From positions 3,410,001 through 3,474,000 of the forward strand of contig NW_027490091.1 of assembly GCF_050948175.1 (NCBI RefSeq): a DNA stretch of 64,000 bases, read 5' to 3'. Position 1 is the stretch's first letter; the number at the start of each line of letters is the position of its first letter. Of this stretch, positions 26,153 through 40,648 are shown piece by piece. Source of the DNA: Xylocopa sonorina. Taxonomy: Eukaryota; Arthropoda; Insecta; Hymenoptera; Apidae. A program made the translations under genes and the position numbers. Under the pieces are notes generated by a model. The model searched no databases. It saw nothing but the letters and a program-made list of their open reading frames with translations, and was not told the DNA's origin.

Positions 26153-26217
26153 GCTCGCTTGGAGCGAATGGCTCGAACTAGAGATTGGATTTCAGGGAGG
26201 TCCGCTCGCTTGGAGCG
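26153..26217. repeat. LTR internal direct repeat pair (GCTCGCTTGGAGCG)
   Basis: GCTCGCTTGGAGCG at 26153-26166 recurs at 26204-26217, 51 bp apart. Each is followed by a near-identical tail (AATGGCTCG and GATGACTCG). It marks the return from A+T-rich to G+C-rich sequence inside the element. Confidence 0.75.
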
Positions 26218-26745
26218 GATGACTCGTACTGCCTCTCAGCTCGCGGGCCCGCGACCTCCTCGGATCGCGGGGCGCGCGAGTCGCGGGTCCCAGAGCCGCG
26301 CGCGTCGGGCACTCGCTCGGGCGCTTCGCTTACTTATTACGGTTAATTATGATCTTAAAAATTAGGATAACACATGAAACGCCTTACGCTAGGTTGTGTG
26401 TGTTGTGTCGTGTACGTACATGGAGTGTCGTGTGCTTAAAATCTAGGATTCGCTTAATTACAATTATAATGGTATGCAAGGTATGGACACGGGTGCGTAA
26501 CGGCGGGCGACTCTTCCTGATACGTGGAATGGTCCCCGTGCGGAGGCTGTGGCTCGGTCGTGCTCCAGCTGTCTGGAAGGCACGTGTCGTAGCGCGGTCG
26601 TGTGGTCCAACTCCTGGTTGCGGGGGTGGCTGCCTTAGCTCGGCGATCGTATACTCGGTAAGCTCGTCTTTGTGGTGGCGACAGGCGATGCGTGTGGCTC
26701 TGGCGGGGGGTGAAGGAGGTACCGCGAGGTTCGGCGGACGTTACA

Positions 26746-26749
26746 GAAG
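26746..26749. other. Target-site duplication, right (GAAG)
   Basis: GAAG directly after the TTACA end of the element, continuing into CATTAGAACTC of the interrupted satellite monomer. Confidence 0.9.
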
Positions 26750-29630
26750 CATTAGAACTCTATTGCTTCGATACGTAGACATCTGCAAACGCTACATCCC
26801 AGCAAGGATGTGTCGCATTTACATTCTTTTCAAGTGAATACGAGGTATACATAACACTGCACATTGAATATTATATCTTATCATGAAACATAGAAATGGG
26901 ATGCGATATCGCGATTTAAGAGGCATTAGAACACTATTGCTTCGATACGTAGACATCTGCCAACGCTATTTCCTAGCAAGGAAGTGTCGCATTTACATTC
27001 TTTTGAGAGGAATACGAGGTATACATGACACTTCGCAATGAATATTATATCATATCATGAAATGTAGATATGAGATGCGATATGACGATTTAAGAAGCAT
27101 TAGAACTCTATTGCTTCGATACGTAGATATCTGCAAACACTATTTCCTAGCAAGGAATTGTAGCATTTACATTCTTTTGAAAGGAAAACGAGGTATACAT
27201 AGCACTTCACAATGAATATTTTATCTTATCAAGAAATGTAGATATGAGATGCGATATCGCGATTTAAGAAGCATTAGAACACTATTGCTTCGATACGTAG
27301 ACATCTGCAAACGCAATTTCCTAGCAAGAAAGTATCGCATTTACATTCTTTTCAAGTGGATACGAGGTATACATAACACTGCACAATGAATATTATATCT
27401 TATCATGAAACATAGAAATGAGATGCGATATCGCGATTGAAGAAGTATTAGAACTCTATTGCTTCGATACGTAGACATCTGCCAACTCTCTTTTCTAGCA
27501 AGGAAGTGTCGAATTTACATTCTTTTGAAGTGAATACGAAGTATACATAACTCTGCACAGTGAATATTATATCTTATCATGAAACATAAAAATGATATGC
27601 GATATGGCGATTTAAGAAGGATTAGAAATCTATTGGTTCAATAGGTAGACATCTGCAAACGCTACTTCCTAGCAAGGAAGTGTCGCATTATTCCTTTGAA
27701 AGGAATACGAGGCATACATGACACTTCGCAATGAATATTATATCTTATCATGAAACATAGAAATGAGATGCGATATGGCGAATTATGAAGCCTTAGTTGT
27801 CTAGAGCTCCGATACGTAGACATCTGCAAACGCTATTTCCTAGCAAGGAAGTGTCGCATTTACATTCATTTTAAGTGTATGCGTGGAATACATGACACTT
27901 CGCAATGAATATTATATATTATCATGATACATAGAAATGAGATGCGATATCGCGTTTGTAGAAGCATTAGAGATCTAATGCCACGATAGGTAGACACCTG
28001 CAAACGCTATTTCCGAGCAAGGAAGTGTCGAATTTACATTCATTTTAAGTGTATGCGAGGTATACGTGGCACTTCGCAATGAATATTATATATTATCATG
28101 AAACATAGAAATGTGTTGCGATCTCGCGTTTGAAGGAGCGTTACAACTCCATTGCCATGATATATAGACACCTGCAAACGCTATTTCCTGGGAAGGAAGT
28201 GTCGCAGTTACATTCATTTGAAGTGTATGCGAGGTATACATGACACTTCGCAGTGAATATTATATATTATCATGAATCATAGAAATGAGATGCGATATCG
28301 CGATTTGAGAAGCATTAGAGCACTAATGCTACGATACGTAGGCATCTGCAAACGCTATTTCCTAGCAAGGAAGTGTCGCATTTACATTCATTTGAAGTGT
28401 ATGCGAGGTATACATGACACTACGCAATGAATATTATATACTATCATGAAACATAGAAAGGATAAACGATGTCGCGTTTTGAGTAGCATTAGAGCACTAA
28501 TACTATGATACGTAGACATCTGCAATTGCTATTTCCTAGCAAGGAAGTGTCGCATTTACATTCATTTGAAGTATAGACGAGATATACATAACACTGCACA
28601 ATGAATATTATATCTTATCATGAAACATAGAAATGATATGCGATATCGGTATTTAAGAAGCATTAGAACTCTATTGCTTCGATACGTAGACATCAGCAAA
28701 CGCTATTTCCTAGCAAGGATGTGTCGCATTTACATTCATTTGAGGTATAGACGAGATATACATAACACTGCACAATGAATATTATATCTTATCATGAAAC
28801 ATAGAAATGAGTTGCGATATCGCTATTTAAGAAGCATTAGAACTCTATTGCTTCGATACGTAGACATCTGCTAACGCTTCTTCCTAACAAAGAAGTGTCG
28901 CATTTACATTCTTTTGAAAGGAATACGAGGTATACATAGCACTTCGCAATGTATATTATATCTTATCAAGAAACGTAGATATGAGATGGGATATGACGAT
29001 TTAAGAAGCATTAGAACTCTATTGCTTCGATACGTAGGCATCTGCAAATGCTACTTCCTAGCAAGGAAGTGTCGCATTTACATTCTATTGAAGTGAATAC
29101 GAGGTATACATAACACACCACAATTAATATTATATATTATCATGAAACATAGTAATGAGTAGCGATATCGCGTTTTGAGAAGCATTGGAACTCTATTGCT
29201 TCGATACGTAGACATCTGCTAACGCTTCTTCCTAACAAAGAAGTGTCGCATTTACATTCTTTTGAAAGGAATACGAGGTATACATAGCACTTCGCAATGA
29301 ATATTATATCTTATCAAGAAACGTAGATATGAGATGCGATATGGCGATTTAAGAAGCATTAGAAATCTATTGCTTCTCATACGTAGACAATTGCAAACGC
29401 TATTTCCTAGCAAGGAAGTGTCGCATGTACATTCAATTAAAGTGTATGCGAGGTATACATGACACTTCCCAATGAATATTATATCTTATCAAACACGTAG
29501 ATATGAGAAGCGGTATGACGATATAAGAAGCATTAGAACTCTATTGCTTCGATACGTAGACATCTGCAAAGGCTATTTCCTGGCAAGGAAGTGTCGCGTT
29601 TACATTCTTTTGAAGTGAATACGAGGTATA

Positions 29631-32600
29631 CATAACACTCCACAATGAATATTACACCTTATCATGAAACATAGAAATGAGATGCGATATGACGATTTAA
29701 GAGGCTTTAGATTTGTAGTGCTTCGATACGTAGATATCTGCAAACACCGTTTCCTAACAAGGAACTGTCGCATTCACATTCATTTCAAGTGTATGCGGGG
29801 TATACATAACACTCCACAATGAGTATTATATATTATTAGGAAACATTGTAATGAGTAGCGATATCGCGTTTTGAGAAGCATTAGAACTCTAATGCCACGA
29901 TACGTAGACATCTGCAAACGCTATTTCCTAGCAAGGAAGTGTCGCGTTTGCATCCATTTGAAGTATAGGCGAGATATACGTAACACTGCACAATGAATAT
30001 TATATGTCATCATGAAAATAGGAATGTAATGCGATATCGCGATTTAAGAAGCATTAGAACTCTATTGCTTCGATACGTAGACATCTGCAATCGCCATTTC
30101 CTAGCAAGGAAATGTCGCATTTACATTCTTCTGAAAGGAATACGAGGTATACATGACACTTCGCAAAGAATATTATATCTTATCATGAAACATAGAAATG
30201 AGATGCGATATGACGATTTAAGAAGCATTAGAATTCTATTGCTTCGATACGTAGACATTTGCAAACGCTATTTCCTAGCAAGGAAGTGTCGCACTTACAT
30301 TCTTCTGAAAGGAATACGCGGTATACATGGCACTTCGCAATGAATATTACATCTTATCATGAAACACAGAAATCAGATGTGATACCGCGTTTTGAGGAGC
30401 ATTAGAAATCCACTGCTACGATACGTAGACATCTGCAAACGCCATTTCCTAGAAAGGGAGTGTCAGATTTACATTCAATTGAAATGAAGAGGAGGAATAC
30501 ATAATACTTCGCAATGAATATTATATCTTATCATGAGACATGGTAATGATTAGCGATATCGCGTTTTGAGAAGCATAGGAAATCTAATGGTACGATACGT
30601 AGACATCTGCAAACGCTATTTCCAGGCAACGAAGTGTCGCGTTTACATTCTTTTGAAGAGAATACGAGGTATTCATAACACTGCACAATGAATATTATAT
30701 CTTATCATGAAACATAGAAATGAGATGCGATGTCGCGTCTTAAGAAGCATTAGAACTCTATTGCTACGACACTTAGATTTTTGCAAACGCCATGTCCTAG
30801 CATGAAAGTGTCACATTTACATTCTTTTGGTGTGAAATCGAGGTATACATGACACTTCGCAATGAATATTATATGTTATCATGAGACATAGAAATGAGAT
30901 GCGATATCTCGCTTTAAGAAGCACTAGAACTCTATTGCTTCGATACGTAGTCATCTGCAAACGCTATTTCCTAGCAAGGAAGTGTCGCATTTAAATTCTT
31001 TTAAGGTGAATACGAGGTATACAGAACACTCCGCAATCAATATTATATCTTATCATGAAACATGGAAATGAGATGCTATATCTCGATCTAAGAAGCATTA
31101 GAACTCTATTGCTACGATACGTAGACATCTGCAAACGCCATTTCCTAGGAAGGAAGTGTCGCATTTACACTCTTTTGAAGTGAATACGAGGTGTACGTAA
31201 CACTCCACAATGAATATTATAACTTATCATGAAACATAGAAATGAGATGCGATATGACGATTTAAGAAGCACTATTATTCTATTGCTTCGATACGTAGAC
31301 ATCTGCAAACGCTATTTCCTAGCAAGGAAGTGTCGCATTTACATTCATTTTAAGTGTATGCGAGGTATACATGACACTTCGCAATGAATATTATATATTA
31401 TCATGAAACATAGAAATGAGAAGCGATATCGCGTTTTGAGAAGCATAGGAAATCTAATGACACGATACGTAGACATCTGCAAACGCTATTTCCTAGCAAG
31501 GAAGTGTCGCATTTACATTCATTTGAAGTATAGACTAGATACACATAACACTCCACAGTGAATATTATATCTTATTATGAAACAAAGAAATGAGATGCAA
31601 TATGGCGATATAGGAAGCATTAAACTCTATTGCTTCGATACGTAGACATCTGGAAACGCTATTTCCAAGCAAGGAAGTGTCGCATTTACATTCTTTGGAA
31701 GTGAATACGAGGTATATATAACACTCCACAATGAATATTATATCTTATCATGAAACATAGAAATGATATGCGATATGGCGATTTATGAAGCATTAGATGT
31801 CTATCGGTTCGATACGTAGACATCTGCAGACGCTACATCCTAGCAGGGAAGTGTCGCATTTATATTCATTTTAAGTGTATGCGAGGTATAGATGACACTT
31901 CGCAATGAATATAATATATTATCGTGAAACATAGATATGAGATGCGATATCGCGTATTAGCAATCTTTAGAAATCTATTGCTTCGATATGTAGACATCCT
32001 CAAACGCTATTTCCTGGCAAGGAAGTGTCGCGTTTACATTCTTTTGAAGTGAATACGAGGTATACATGACACTCCACAATGAATATTATATCTTACCATG
32101 AAACATAGAAATGAGATGCGATATCGCGTTTTAAGAAGCATTAGATCTCTATTCGTACGATACGTAGGCATATGCAAACGCTATTTCCTATCATGGAAGT
32201 GTCGTATTTACATTCTTTTGAAGTGAATACGAGGTATACATGACACTTCGCTATGAATATTATATCTTATCATGAAACCTAGAAATGAGATGCAATATGG
32301 CGATTTAAGAAGCATTAGAATTCTATTGCTCCGATACGTAGACATCTGCAAACGCTATCCCTAACAAGGAAGTGTCGCATTTACATTCTCTTGAAAGGAA
32401 TACGAGGCATACACGACACTTCGCAATGAATATTATATCTTATCATGAAACATAGAAATGAGATGCGATATGACGATTTAAGAAGCATTAGAATTCTATT
32501 GCTTCGATACGTAGATATCTGCAAGCGCTATTTCCTAGGAAGGAAGTGTCGCATGTACATTCAATTGAAGTGTATGCGGGGTCTACATGGCACTTCGCTA

Positions 32601-34563
32601 TGAATATTATATCTTATCATGAAACATAGAAATGAGATGCGATATGGCGATATAAGAAGCATTAGAACTCTATTGCTTCGATACGTAGAAATCTGCAAAC
32701 GCTATTTCCTAGGTTGGAAGTGTCGCATGTACATTCAATTGAAGTGTATGCAAGGTATACATGGCACTTCGCTATGAATATTATATCTTATCATGAAACA
32801 TAGTAATGAGATGCGATATGGCGATTTAAGAAGCATTAGAACTCTATTGCTTCGATACGTAGACATCTGCAAACGCTACTTCCTAGCAAGGAAGTGTCGC
32901 TTTTACATTCTTTTGAAAGGAATACGAGGTATACATGACACTTCGCAATGAATATTATATCTCGTCATGAAACGCAGAAATGAGATGCAATATGGCGATT
33001 TATGAAGCATTGGATGTCTATTTCTTCGATACGTAGACATCTGCAAACGCTATTTCCTAGGAAGGAAGTGTCGCATTTACATTCATTTTATGTGTTTGCG
33101 AGGTATACATGACACTCCACAATTAATATTATATATTATCATGAAACATGGTAATGAGTAGCGATATCGCGTTTTGAGAAGCATTAGAACTCTGATGCTA
33201 CGATACGTTAACATCTGCAAACGCTATTTCTTGGCAAGGAAGTGTCACGTTTACATTCTTTTGAAGTGAATACGTCTTCTAATTTCGTTCTATTCTAATA
33301 AAACGTTTCTAATCTATTCTAATCTAAACGTTCTATTCTAATGAAGTGAACACTCTACAATGAATATTATATCTTATCATGAAACATAGGAATGAGATGC
33401 GATATGGCGATTTATGAAGCATTAGATGTCTATTTCTTCGATACGTAGACATCTGCAAACGCTATTTCCTAGCAAGGAAGTGTCGCATGTACATACATTT
33501 GAAGCGAATACGAGGTATTCATAACACTGCACAATGAATATTATATCTTATCATGAAACGTAGAAATAAGATGCGATATCGCGATTTATGAAGCTTTAGA
33601 ACTCTATTGCTTCGATACGTAGACATCTGCAAACGCTATTTCCTAGCAAGGAACTGTCGCATTCACATTCATTTGAAGTGTATGCGAGGTACACATGACA
33701 CTTCGCAATGAATATTATATCTTATCATGAAACCCAGAAATGAGATGCAATATGGCGATTTAAGAAGCATTAGAATTCTATTGCTCCGATACGTAGACAT
33801 CTGCAAACGCTATTCCCTAGCAAGGAAGTGTCGCATGTACATTCAATTGAAGTGTATGCGAAGTACACATGACATTTGGCAATGAATATTATATCTTATC
33901 ATGAAACATAGAAATGATATGCGATATGGCGATTTATGAAGCATTAGATGTCTATCGGTTCGATACGTAGACATCTGCAGACGCTACATCCTAGCAGGGA
34001 AGTGTCGCATTTATATTCATTTTAAGTGTATGCGAGGTATAGATGACACTTCGCAATGAATATTATATATTATCGTGAAACATAGATATGAGATGCGATA
34101 TCGCGTATTAGCAAGCTTTAGAAATCTATTGCTTCGATACGTAGACATCCTCAAACGCTATTTCCTGGCAAGGAAGTGTCGCGTTTACATTCTTTTGAAG
34201 TGAATACGAGGTATACATGACACTCCACAATGAATATTATATCTTACCATGAAACATTGAAATGAGATGCAATATGGCGATTTAAGAAGCATTAGAAATC
34301 TATTGCTTCGATACGGAGATATCTGCAAACACTATGTCTTAGCAAGGAACTGTCGCATTCACTTTCATTTGAAGTGTATGCGAGGTATACATGACACTCC
34401 ACAATGAATATTATATATTATCATGAAACATGGTAATGAGTAGCGATATCGCGTTTTGAGAAGCATTAGAACTCTGATGCTACAATACGTAGACATCTGC
34501 AAACGCTATTTGTTGGCAAAGAAGTGTCGCGTTTACATTCTTTTGAAGTGAATACGAGGTATA
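29631..34563 (+). repeat. Higher-order repeat copy H1' (copy of H1)
   Basis: Same shortened unit as 2221-7153, including the 75-bp insertion at 33275-33349 and the missing seven monomers. It belongs to copy 2 of the 27,410-bp-spaced duplication. Confidence 0.85.
33275..33349. repeat. Second copy of the 75-bp TTCTAAT-rich insertion
   Basis: Identical by eye to 5865-5939 and exactly 27,410 bp downstream, with the same flanks. It was therefore carried along by the large duplication and did not insert independently. Confidence 0.88.
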
Positions 34564-37500
34564 CATAATACTCCACAATGAATATTACACCTTATCATGA
34601 AACATAGAAATGAGATGCGATATGACGATTTAAGAAGCTTTAGATTTGTAGTGCTTCGATACGTAGATATCTGCAAACACCGTTTCCTAACAAGGAACTG
34701 TCGCATTCACATTCATTTCAAGTGTATGCGGGGTATACATAACACTCCACAATGAGTATTATATATTATTAGGAAACATTGTAATGAGTAGCGATATCGC
34801 GTTTTGAGAAGCATTAGAACTCTAATGCCACGATACGTAGACATCTGCAAACGCTATTTCCTAGCAAGGAAGTGTCGCGTTTGCATCCATTTGAAGTATA
34901 GGCGAGATATACGTAACACTGCACAATGAATATTATATGTCATCATGAAAATAGGAATGTAATGCGATATCGCGATTTAAGAAGCATTAGAACTCTATTG
35001 CTTCGATACGTAGACATCTGCAATCGCCATTTCCTAGCAAGGAAATGTCGCATTTACATTCTTCTGAAAGGAATACGAGGTATACATGACACTTCGCAAA
35101 GAATATTATATCTTATCATGAAACATAGAAATGAGATGCGATATGATGATTTAAGAAGCATTAGAATTCTATTGCTTCGATACGTAGACATTTGCAAACG
35201 CTATTTCCTAGCAAGGAAGTGTCGCACTTACATTCTTCTGAAAGGAATACGCGGTATACATGGCACTTCGCAATGAATATTACATCTTATCATGAAACAC
35301 AGAAATCAGATGTGATACCGCGTTTTGAGGAGCATTAGAAATCCACTGCTACGATACGTAGACATCTCCAAACGCCATTTCCTAGAAAGGGAGTGTCAGA
35401 TTTACATTCAATTGAAATGAAGAGGAGGAATACATAATACTTCGCAATGAATATTATATCTTATCATGAGACATGGTAATGATTAGCGATATCGCGTATT
35501 GAGAAGCATAGGAAATCTAATGGTACGATACGTAGACATCTGCAAACGCTATTTCCAGGCAACGAAGTGTCGCGTTTACATTCTTTTGAAGAGAATACGA
35601 GGTATTCGTAACACTGCACAATGAATATTATATCTTATCATGAAACATAGAAATGAGATGCGATGTCGCGTCTTAAGAAGCATTAGAACTCTATTGCTAC
35701 GACACTTAGATTTTTGCAAACGCCATGTCCTAGCATGAAAGTGTCACATTTACATTCTTTTGGTGTGAAATCGAGGTATACATGAAACTTCGCAATGAAT
35801 ATTATATGTTATCATGAAACATAGAAATGAGATGCGATATCTCGCTTTAAGAAGCACTAGAACTCTATTGCTTCGATACGTAGTCATCTGCAAACGCTAT
35901 TTCCTAGCAAGGAAGTGTCGCATTTAAATTCTTTTAAGGTGAATACGAGGTATACAGAACACTCCGCAATCAATATTATATCTTATCATGAAACATGGAA
36001 ATGAGATGCTATATCTCGTTCTAAGAAGCATTAGAACTCTATTGCTACGATACGTAGACATCTGCAAACGCCATTTCCTAGGAAGGAAGTGTCGCATTTA
36101 CACTCTTTTGAAGTGAATACGAGGTGTACGTAACACTCCACAATGAATATTATAACTTATCATGAAACATAGAAATGAGATGCGATATGACGATTTAAGA
36201 AGCACTATTATTCTATTGCTTCGATACGTAGACATCTGCAAACGCTATTTCCTAGCAAGGAAGTGTCGCATTTACATTCATTTTAAGTGTATGCGAGGTA
36301 TACATGACACTTCGCAATGAATATTATATATTATCATGAAACATAGAAATGAGAAGCGATATCGCGTTTTGAGAAGCATTAGAACTCTAATGACACGATA
36401 CGTAGACATCTGCAAACGCTATTTCCTAGCAAGGAAGTGTCGCATTTACATTCATTTGAAGTATAGACTAGATACACATAACACTCCACAGTGAATATTA
36501 TATCTTATTATGAAACAAAGAAATGAGATGCAATATGGCGATATAAGAAGCATTAAACTCTATTGCTTCGATACGTAGACATCTGGAAACGCTATTTCCA
36601 AGCAAGGAAGTGTCGCATTTACATTCATTTGAAGTATAGACTAGATACACATAACACTCCACAGTGAATATTATATCTTATTATGAAACAAAGAAATGAG
36701 ATGCAATATGGCGATATAGGAAGCATTAAACTCTATTGCTTCGATACGTAGACATCTGGAAACGCTATTTCCAAGCAAGGAAGTGTCGCATTTACATTCT
36801 TTGGAAGTGAATACGAGGTATACATAACACTCCACAATGAATATTATATATTATCATGAAACATAGAAATGAGATGCGATATGACGATTTAAGAAGCATT
36901 AGAACTCTATTCCTTCGATACGTAGACATCTGCAAACGCTATTTCCTGGCAAGGAAGTGTCGCGTTTACATTCTTTTGATGTGAGTACGGGGTATACATA
37001 ACACTCCACAATGAATATTATAACTCATCATGAAACATGGAAATGAGATGCGATATGACGATTTAAGAAGCATTAAACTCTATTGCTTCGATACGTAGAC
37101 ATCTGGAAACGCTATTTCCAAGCAAGGAAGTGTCGCATTTACATTCTTTGGAAGTGAATACGAGGTATACATAACACTCCACAATGAATATTATATCTTA
37201 TCATGAAACATAGAAATGATATGCGATATGGCGATTTATGAAGCATTAGATGTCTATCGGTTCGACACGTAGACATCTGCAGACGCTACATCCTAGCAGG
37301 GAAGTGTCGCATTTATATTCATTTTAAGTGTATGCGAGGTATAGATGACACTTCGCAATGAATATAATATATTATCGTGAAACATAGATATGAGATGCGA
37401 TATCGCGTATTAGCAATCTTTAGAAATCTATTGCTTCGATACGTAGACATCCTCAAACGCTATTTCCTGGCAAGGAAGTGTCGCGTTTACATTCTTTTGA

Positions 37501-40500
37501 AGTGAATACGAGGTATACATGACACTCCACAATGAATATTATATCTTACCATGAAACATAGAAATGAGATGCGATATCGCGTTTTAAGAAGCATTAGATC
37601 TCTATTCGTACGATACGTAGGCATATGCAAACGCTATTTCCTATCATGGAAGTGTCGTATTTACATTCTTTTGAAGTGAATACGAGGTATACATGACACT
37701 TCGCTATGAATATTATATCTTATCATGAAACCTAGAAATGAGATGCAATATGGCGATTTAAGAAGCATTAGAATTCTATTGCTCCGATACGTAGACATCT
37801 GCAAACGCTATCCCTAACAAGGAAGTGTCGCATTTACATTCTCTTGAAAGGAATACGAGGCATACACGACACTTCGCAATGAATATTATATCTTATCATG
37901 AAACATAGAAATGAGATGCGATATGACGATTTAAGAAGCATTAGAATTCTATTGCTTCGATACGTAGATATCTGCAAGCGCTATTTCCTAGGAAGGAAGT
38001 GTCGCATGTACATTCAATTGAAGTGTATGCGGGGTCTACATGGCACTTCGCTATGAATATTATATCTTATCATGAAACATAGAAATGAGATGCGATATGG
38101 CGATATAAGAAGCATTAGAACTCTATTGCTTCGATACGTAGAAATCTGCAAACGCTATTTCCTAGGTTGGAAGTGTCGCATGTACATTCAATTGAAGTGT
38201 ATGCAAGGTATACATGGCACTTCGCTATGAATATTATATCTTATCATGAAACATAGTAATGAGATGCGATATGGCGATTTAAGAAGCATTAGAACTCTAT
38301 TGCTTCGATACGTAGACATCTGCAAACGCTACTTCCTAGCAAGGAAGTGTCGCTTTTACATTCTTTTGAAAGGAATACGAGGTATACATGACACTTCGCA
38401 ATGAATATTATATCTCGTCATGAAACGCAGAAATGAGATGCAATATGGCGATTTATGAAGCATTGGATGTCTATTTCTTCGATACGTAGACATCTGCAAA
38501 CGCTATTTCCTAGGAAGGAAGTGTCGCATTTACATTCATTTTATGTGTTTGCGAGGTATACATGACACTCCACAATTAATATTATATATTATCATGAAAC
38601 ATGGTAATGAGTAGCGATATCGCGTTTTGAGAAGCATTAGAACTCTGATGCTACGATACGTTAACATCTGCAAACGCTATTTCTTGGCAAGGAAGTGTCA
38701 CGTTTACATTCTTTTGAAGTGAATACGAGGTATACATAACACTCTACAATGAATATTATATCTTATCATGAAACATAGGAATGAGATGCGATATGGCGAT
38801 TTATGAAGCATTAGATGTCTATTTCTTCGATACGTAGACATCTGCAAACGCTATTTCCTAGCAAGGAAGTGTCGCATGTACATACATTTGAAGCGAATAC
38901 GAGGTATTCATAACACTGCACAATGAATATTATATCTTATCATGAAACGTAGAAATAAGATGCGATATCGCGATTTATGAAGCTTTAGAACTCTATTGCT
39001 TCGATACGTAGACATCTGCAAACGCTATTTCCTAGCAAGGAACTGTCGCATTCACATTCATTTGAAGTGTATGCGAGGTACACATGACACTTCGCAATGA
39101 ATATTATATCTTATCATGAAACCCAGAAATGAGATGCAATATGGCGATTTAAGAAGCATTAGAATTCTATTGCTCCGATACGTAGACATCTGCAAACGTT
39201 ATTCCCTAGCAAGGAAGTGTCGCATGTACATTCAATTGAAGTGTATGCGAAGTACACATGACATTTGGCAATGAATATTATATCTTATCATGAAACATAG
39301 AAATGATATGCGATATGGCGATTTATGAAGCATTAGATGTCTATCGGTTCGATACGTAGACATCTGCAGACGCTACATCCTAGCAGGCAAGTGTCGCATT
39401 TATATTCATTTTAAGTGTATGCGAGGTATAGATGACACTTCGCAATGAATATTATATATTATCGTGAAACATAGATATGAGATGCGATATCGCGTATTAG
39501 CAAGCTTTAGAAATCTATTGCTTCGATACGTAGACATCCTCAAACGCTATTTCCTGGCAAGGAAGTGTCGCGTTTACATTCTTTTGAAGTGAATACGAGG
39601 TATACATGACACTCCACAATGAATATTATATCTTACCATGAAACATTGAAATGAGATGCAATATGGCGATTTAAGAAGCATTAGAAATCTATTGCTTCGA
39701 TACGGAGATATCTGCAAACACTATGTCTTAGCAAGGAACTGTCGCATTCACTTTCATTTGAAGTGTATGCGAGGTATACATGACACTCCACAATGAATAT
39801 TATATATTATCATGAAACATGGTAATGAGTAGCGATATCGCGTTTTGAGAAGCATTAGAACTCTGATGCTACAATACGTAGACATCTGCAAACGCTATTT
39901 TTTGGCAAAGAAGTGTCACGTTTACATTCTTTTGATGTGAATACGAGGTATACATAACACTCCACAATGGAAACTATATCTTATCATGAAACATAGAAAT
40001 GAGATGTTATATGGCGATTTAAGAAGCATTAGAACTCTATTGCTTCGATACGTAGGCATCTGCAAATGCTACTTCCTAGCAAGGAAGTGTCGCATTTACA
40101 TTCTATTGAAGTGAATACGAGGTATACATAACACACCACAATTAATATTATATATTATCATGAAACATAGTAATGAGTAGCGATATCGCGTTTTGAGAAG
40201 CATTGGAACTCTATTGCTTCGATACGTAGACATCTGCTAACGCTTCTTCCTAACAAAGAAGTGTCGCATTTACATTCTTTTGAAAGGAATACGAGGTATA
40301 CATAGCACTTCGCAATGAATATTATATCTTATCAAGAAACGTAGATATGAGATGCGATATGGCGATTTAAGAAGCATTAGAAATCTATTGCTTCTCATAC
40401 GTAGACAATTGCAAACGCTATTTCCTAGCAAGGAAGTGTCGCATGTACATTCAATTAAAGTGTATGCGAGGTATACATGACACTTCCCAATGAATATTAT

Positions 40501-40648
40501 ATCTTATCAAACACGTAGATATGAGAAGCGGTATGACGATATAAGAAGCATTAGAACTCTATTGCTTCGATACGTAGACATCTGCAAAGGCTATTTCCTG
40601 GCAAGGAAGTGTCGCGTTTACATTCTTTTGAAGTGAATACGAGGTATA
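34564..40648 (+). repeat. Higher-order repeat copy H2' (copy of H2)
   Basis: Full 6085-bp unit matching 7154-13238 at +27,410. It keeps the H2-specific T (35147). At least two private changes separate it from H2: G at 35608, where copy 1 has A, and C at 39319, where copy 1 has T. Confidence 0.85.

Larger units (their letters stand above)
25205..26745. mobile_element. Solo LTR of an LTR retrotransposon (1541 bp)
   Basis: The only long non-satellite stretch. It begins TGTCACGTCA and ends GGACGTTACA. The reverse complement of the end, TGTAACGTCC, matches the start at 8 of 10 positions, the short imperfect terminal inverted repeat with TG...CA ends typical of LTRs. A 4-bp GAAG duplication flanks it, a size known for Gypsy/Ty3-like and some BEL-Pao elements. 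There is no gag, protease, reverse transcriptase or integrase frame; the frames of 60-162 codons inside show no recognised motif. Composition is G+C-rich except for an A+T-rich middle (about 25925-26150). A single LTR left by recombination is the best reading; a non-autonomous element is the alternative. Superfamily and orientation are not established. Confidence 0.85.

Noticed and set aside
26349..26837. 162-codon open frame spanning the LTR end and the following satellite
   Set aside because: It crosses the element boundary and ends in satellite, so it cannot be an original gene. No recognisable domain; high G+C makes long frames likely by chance.
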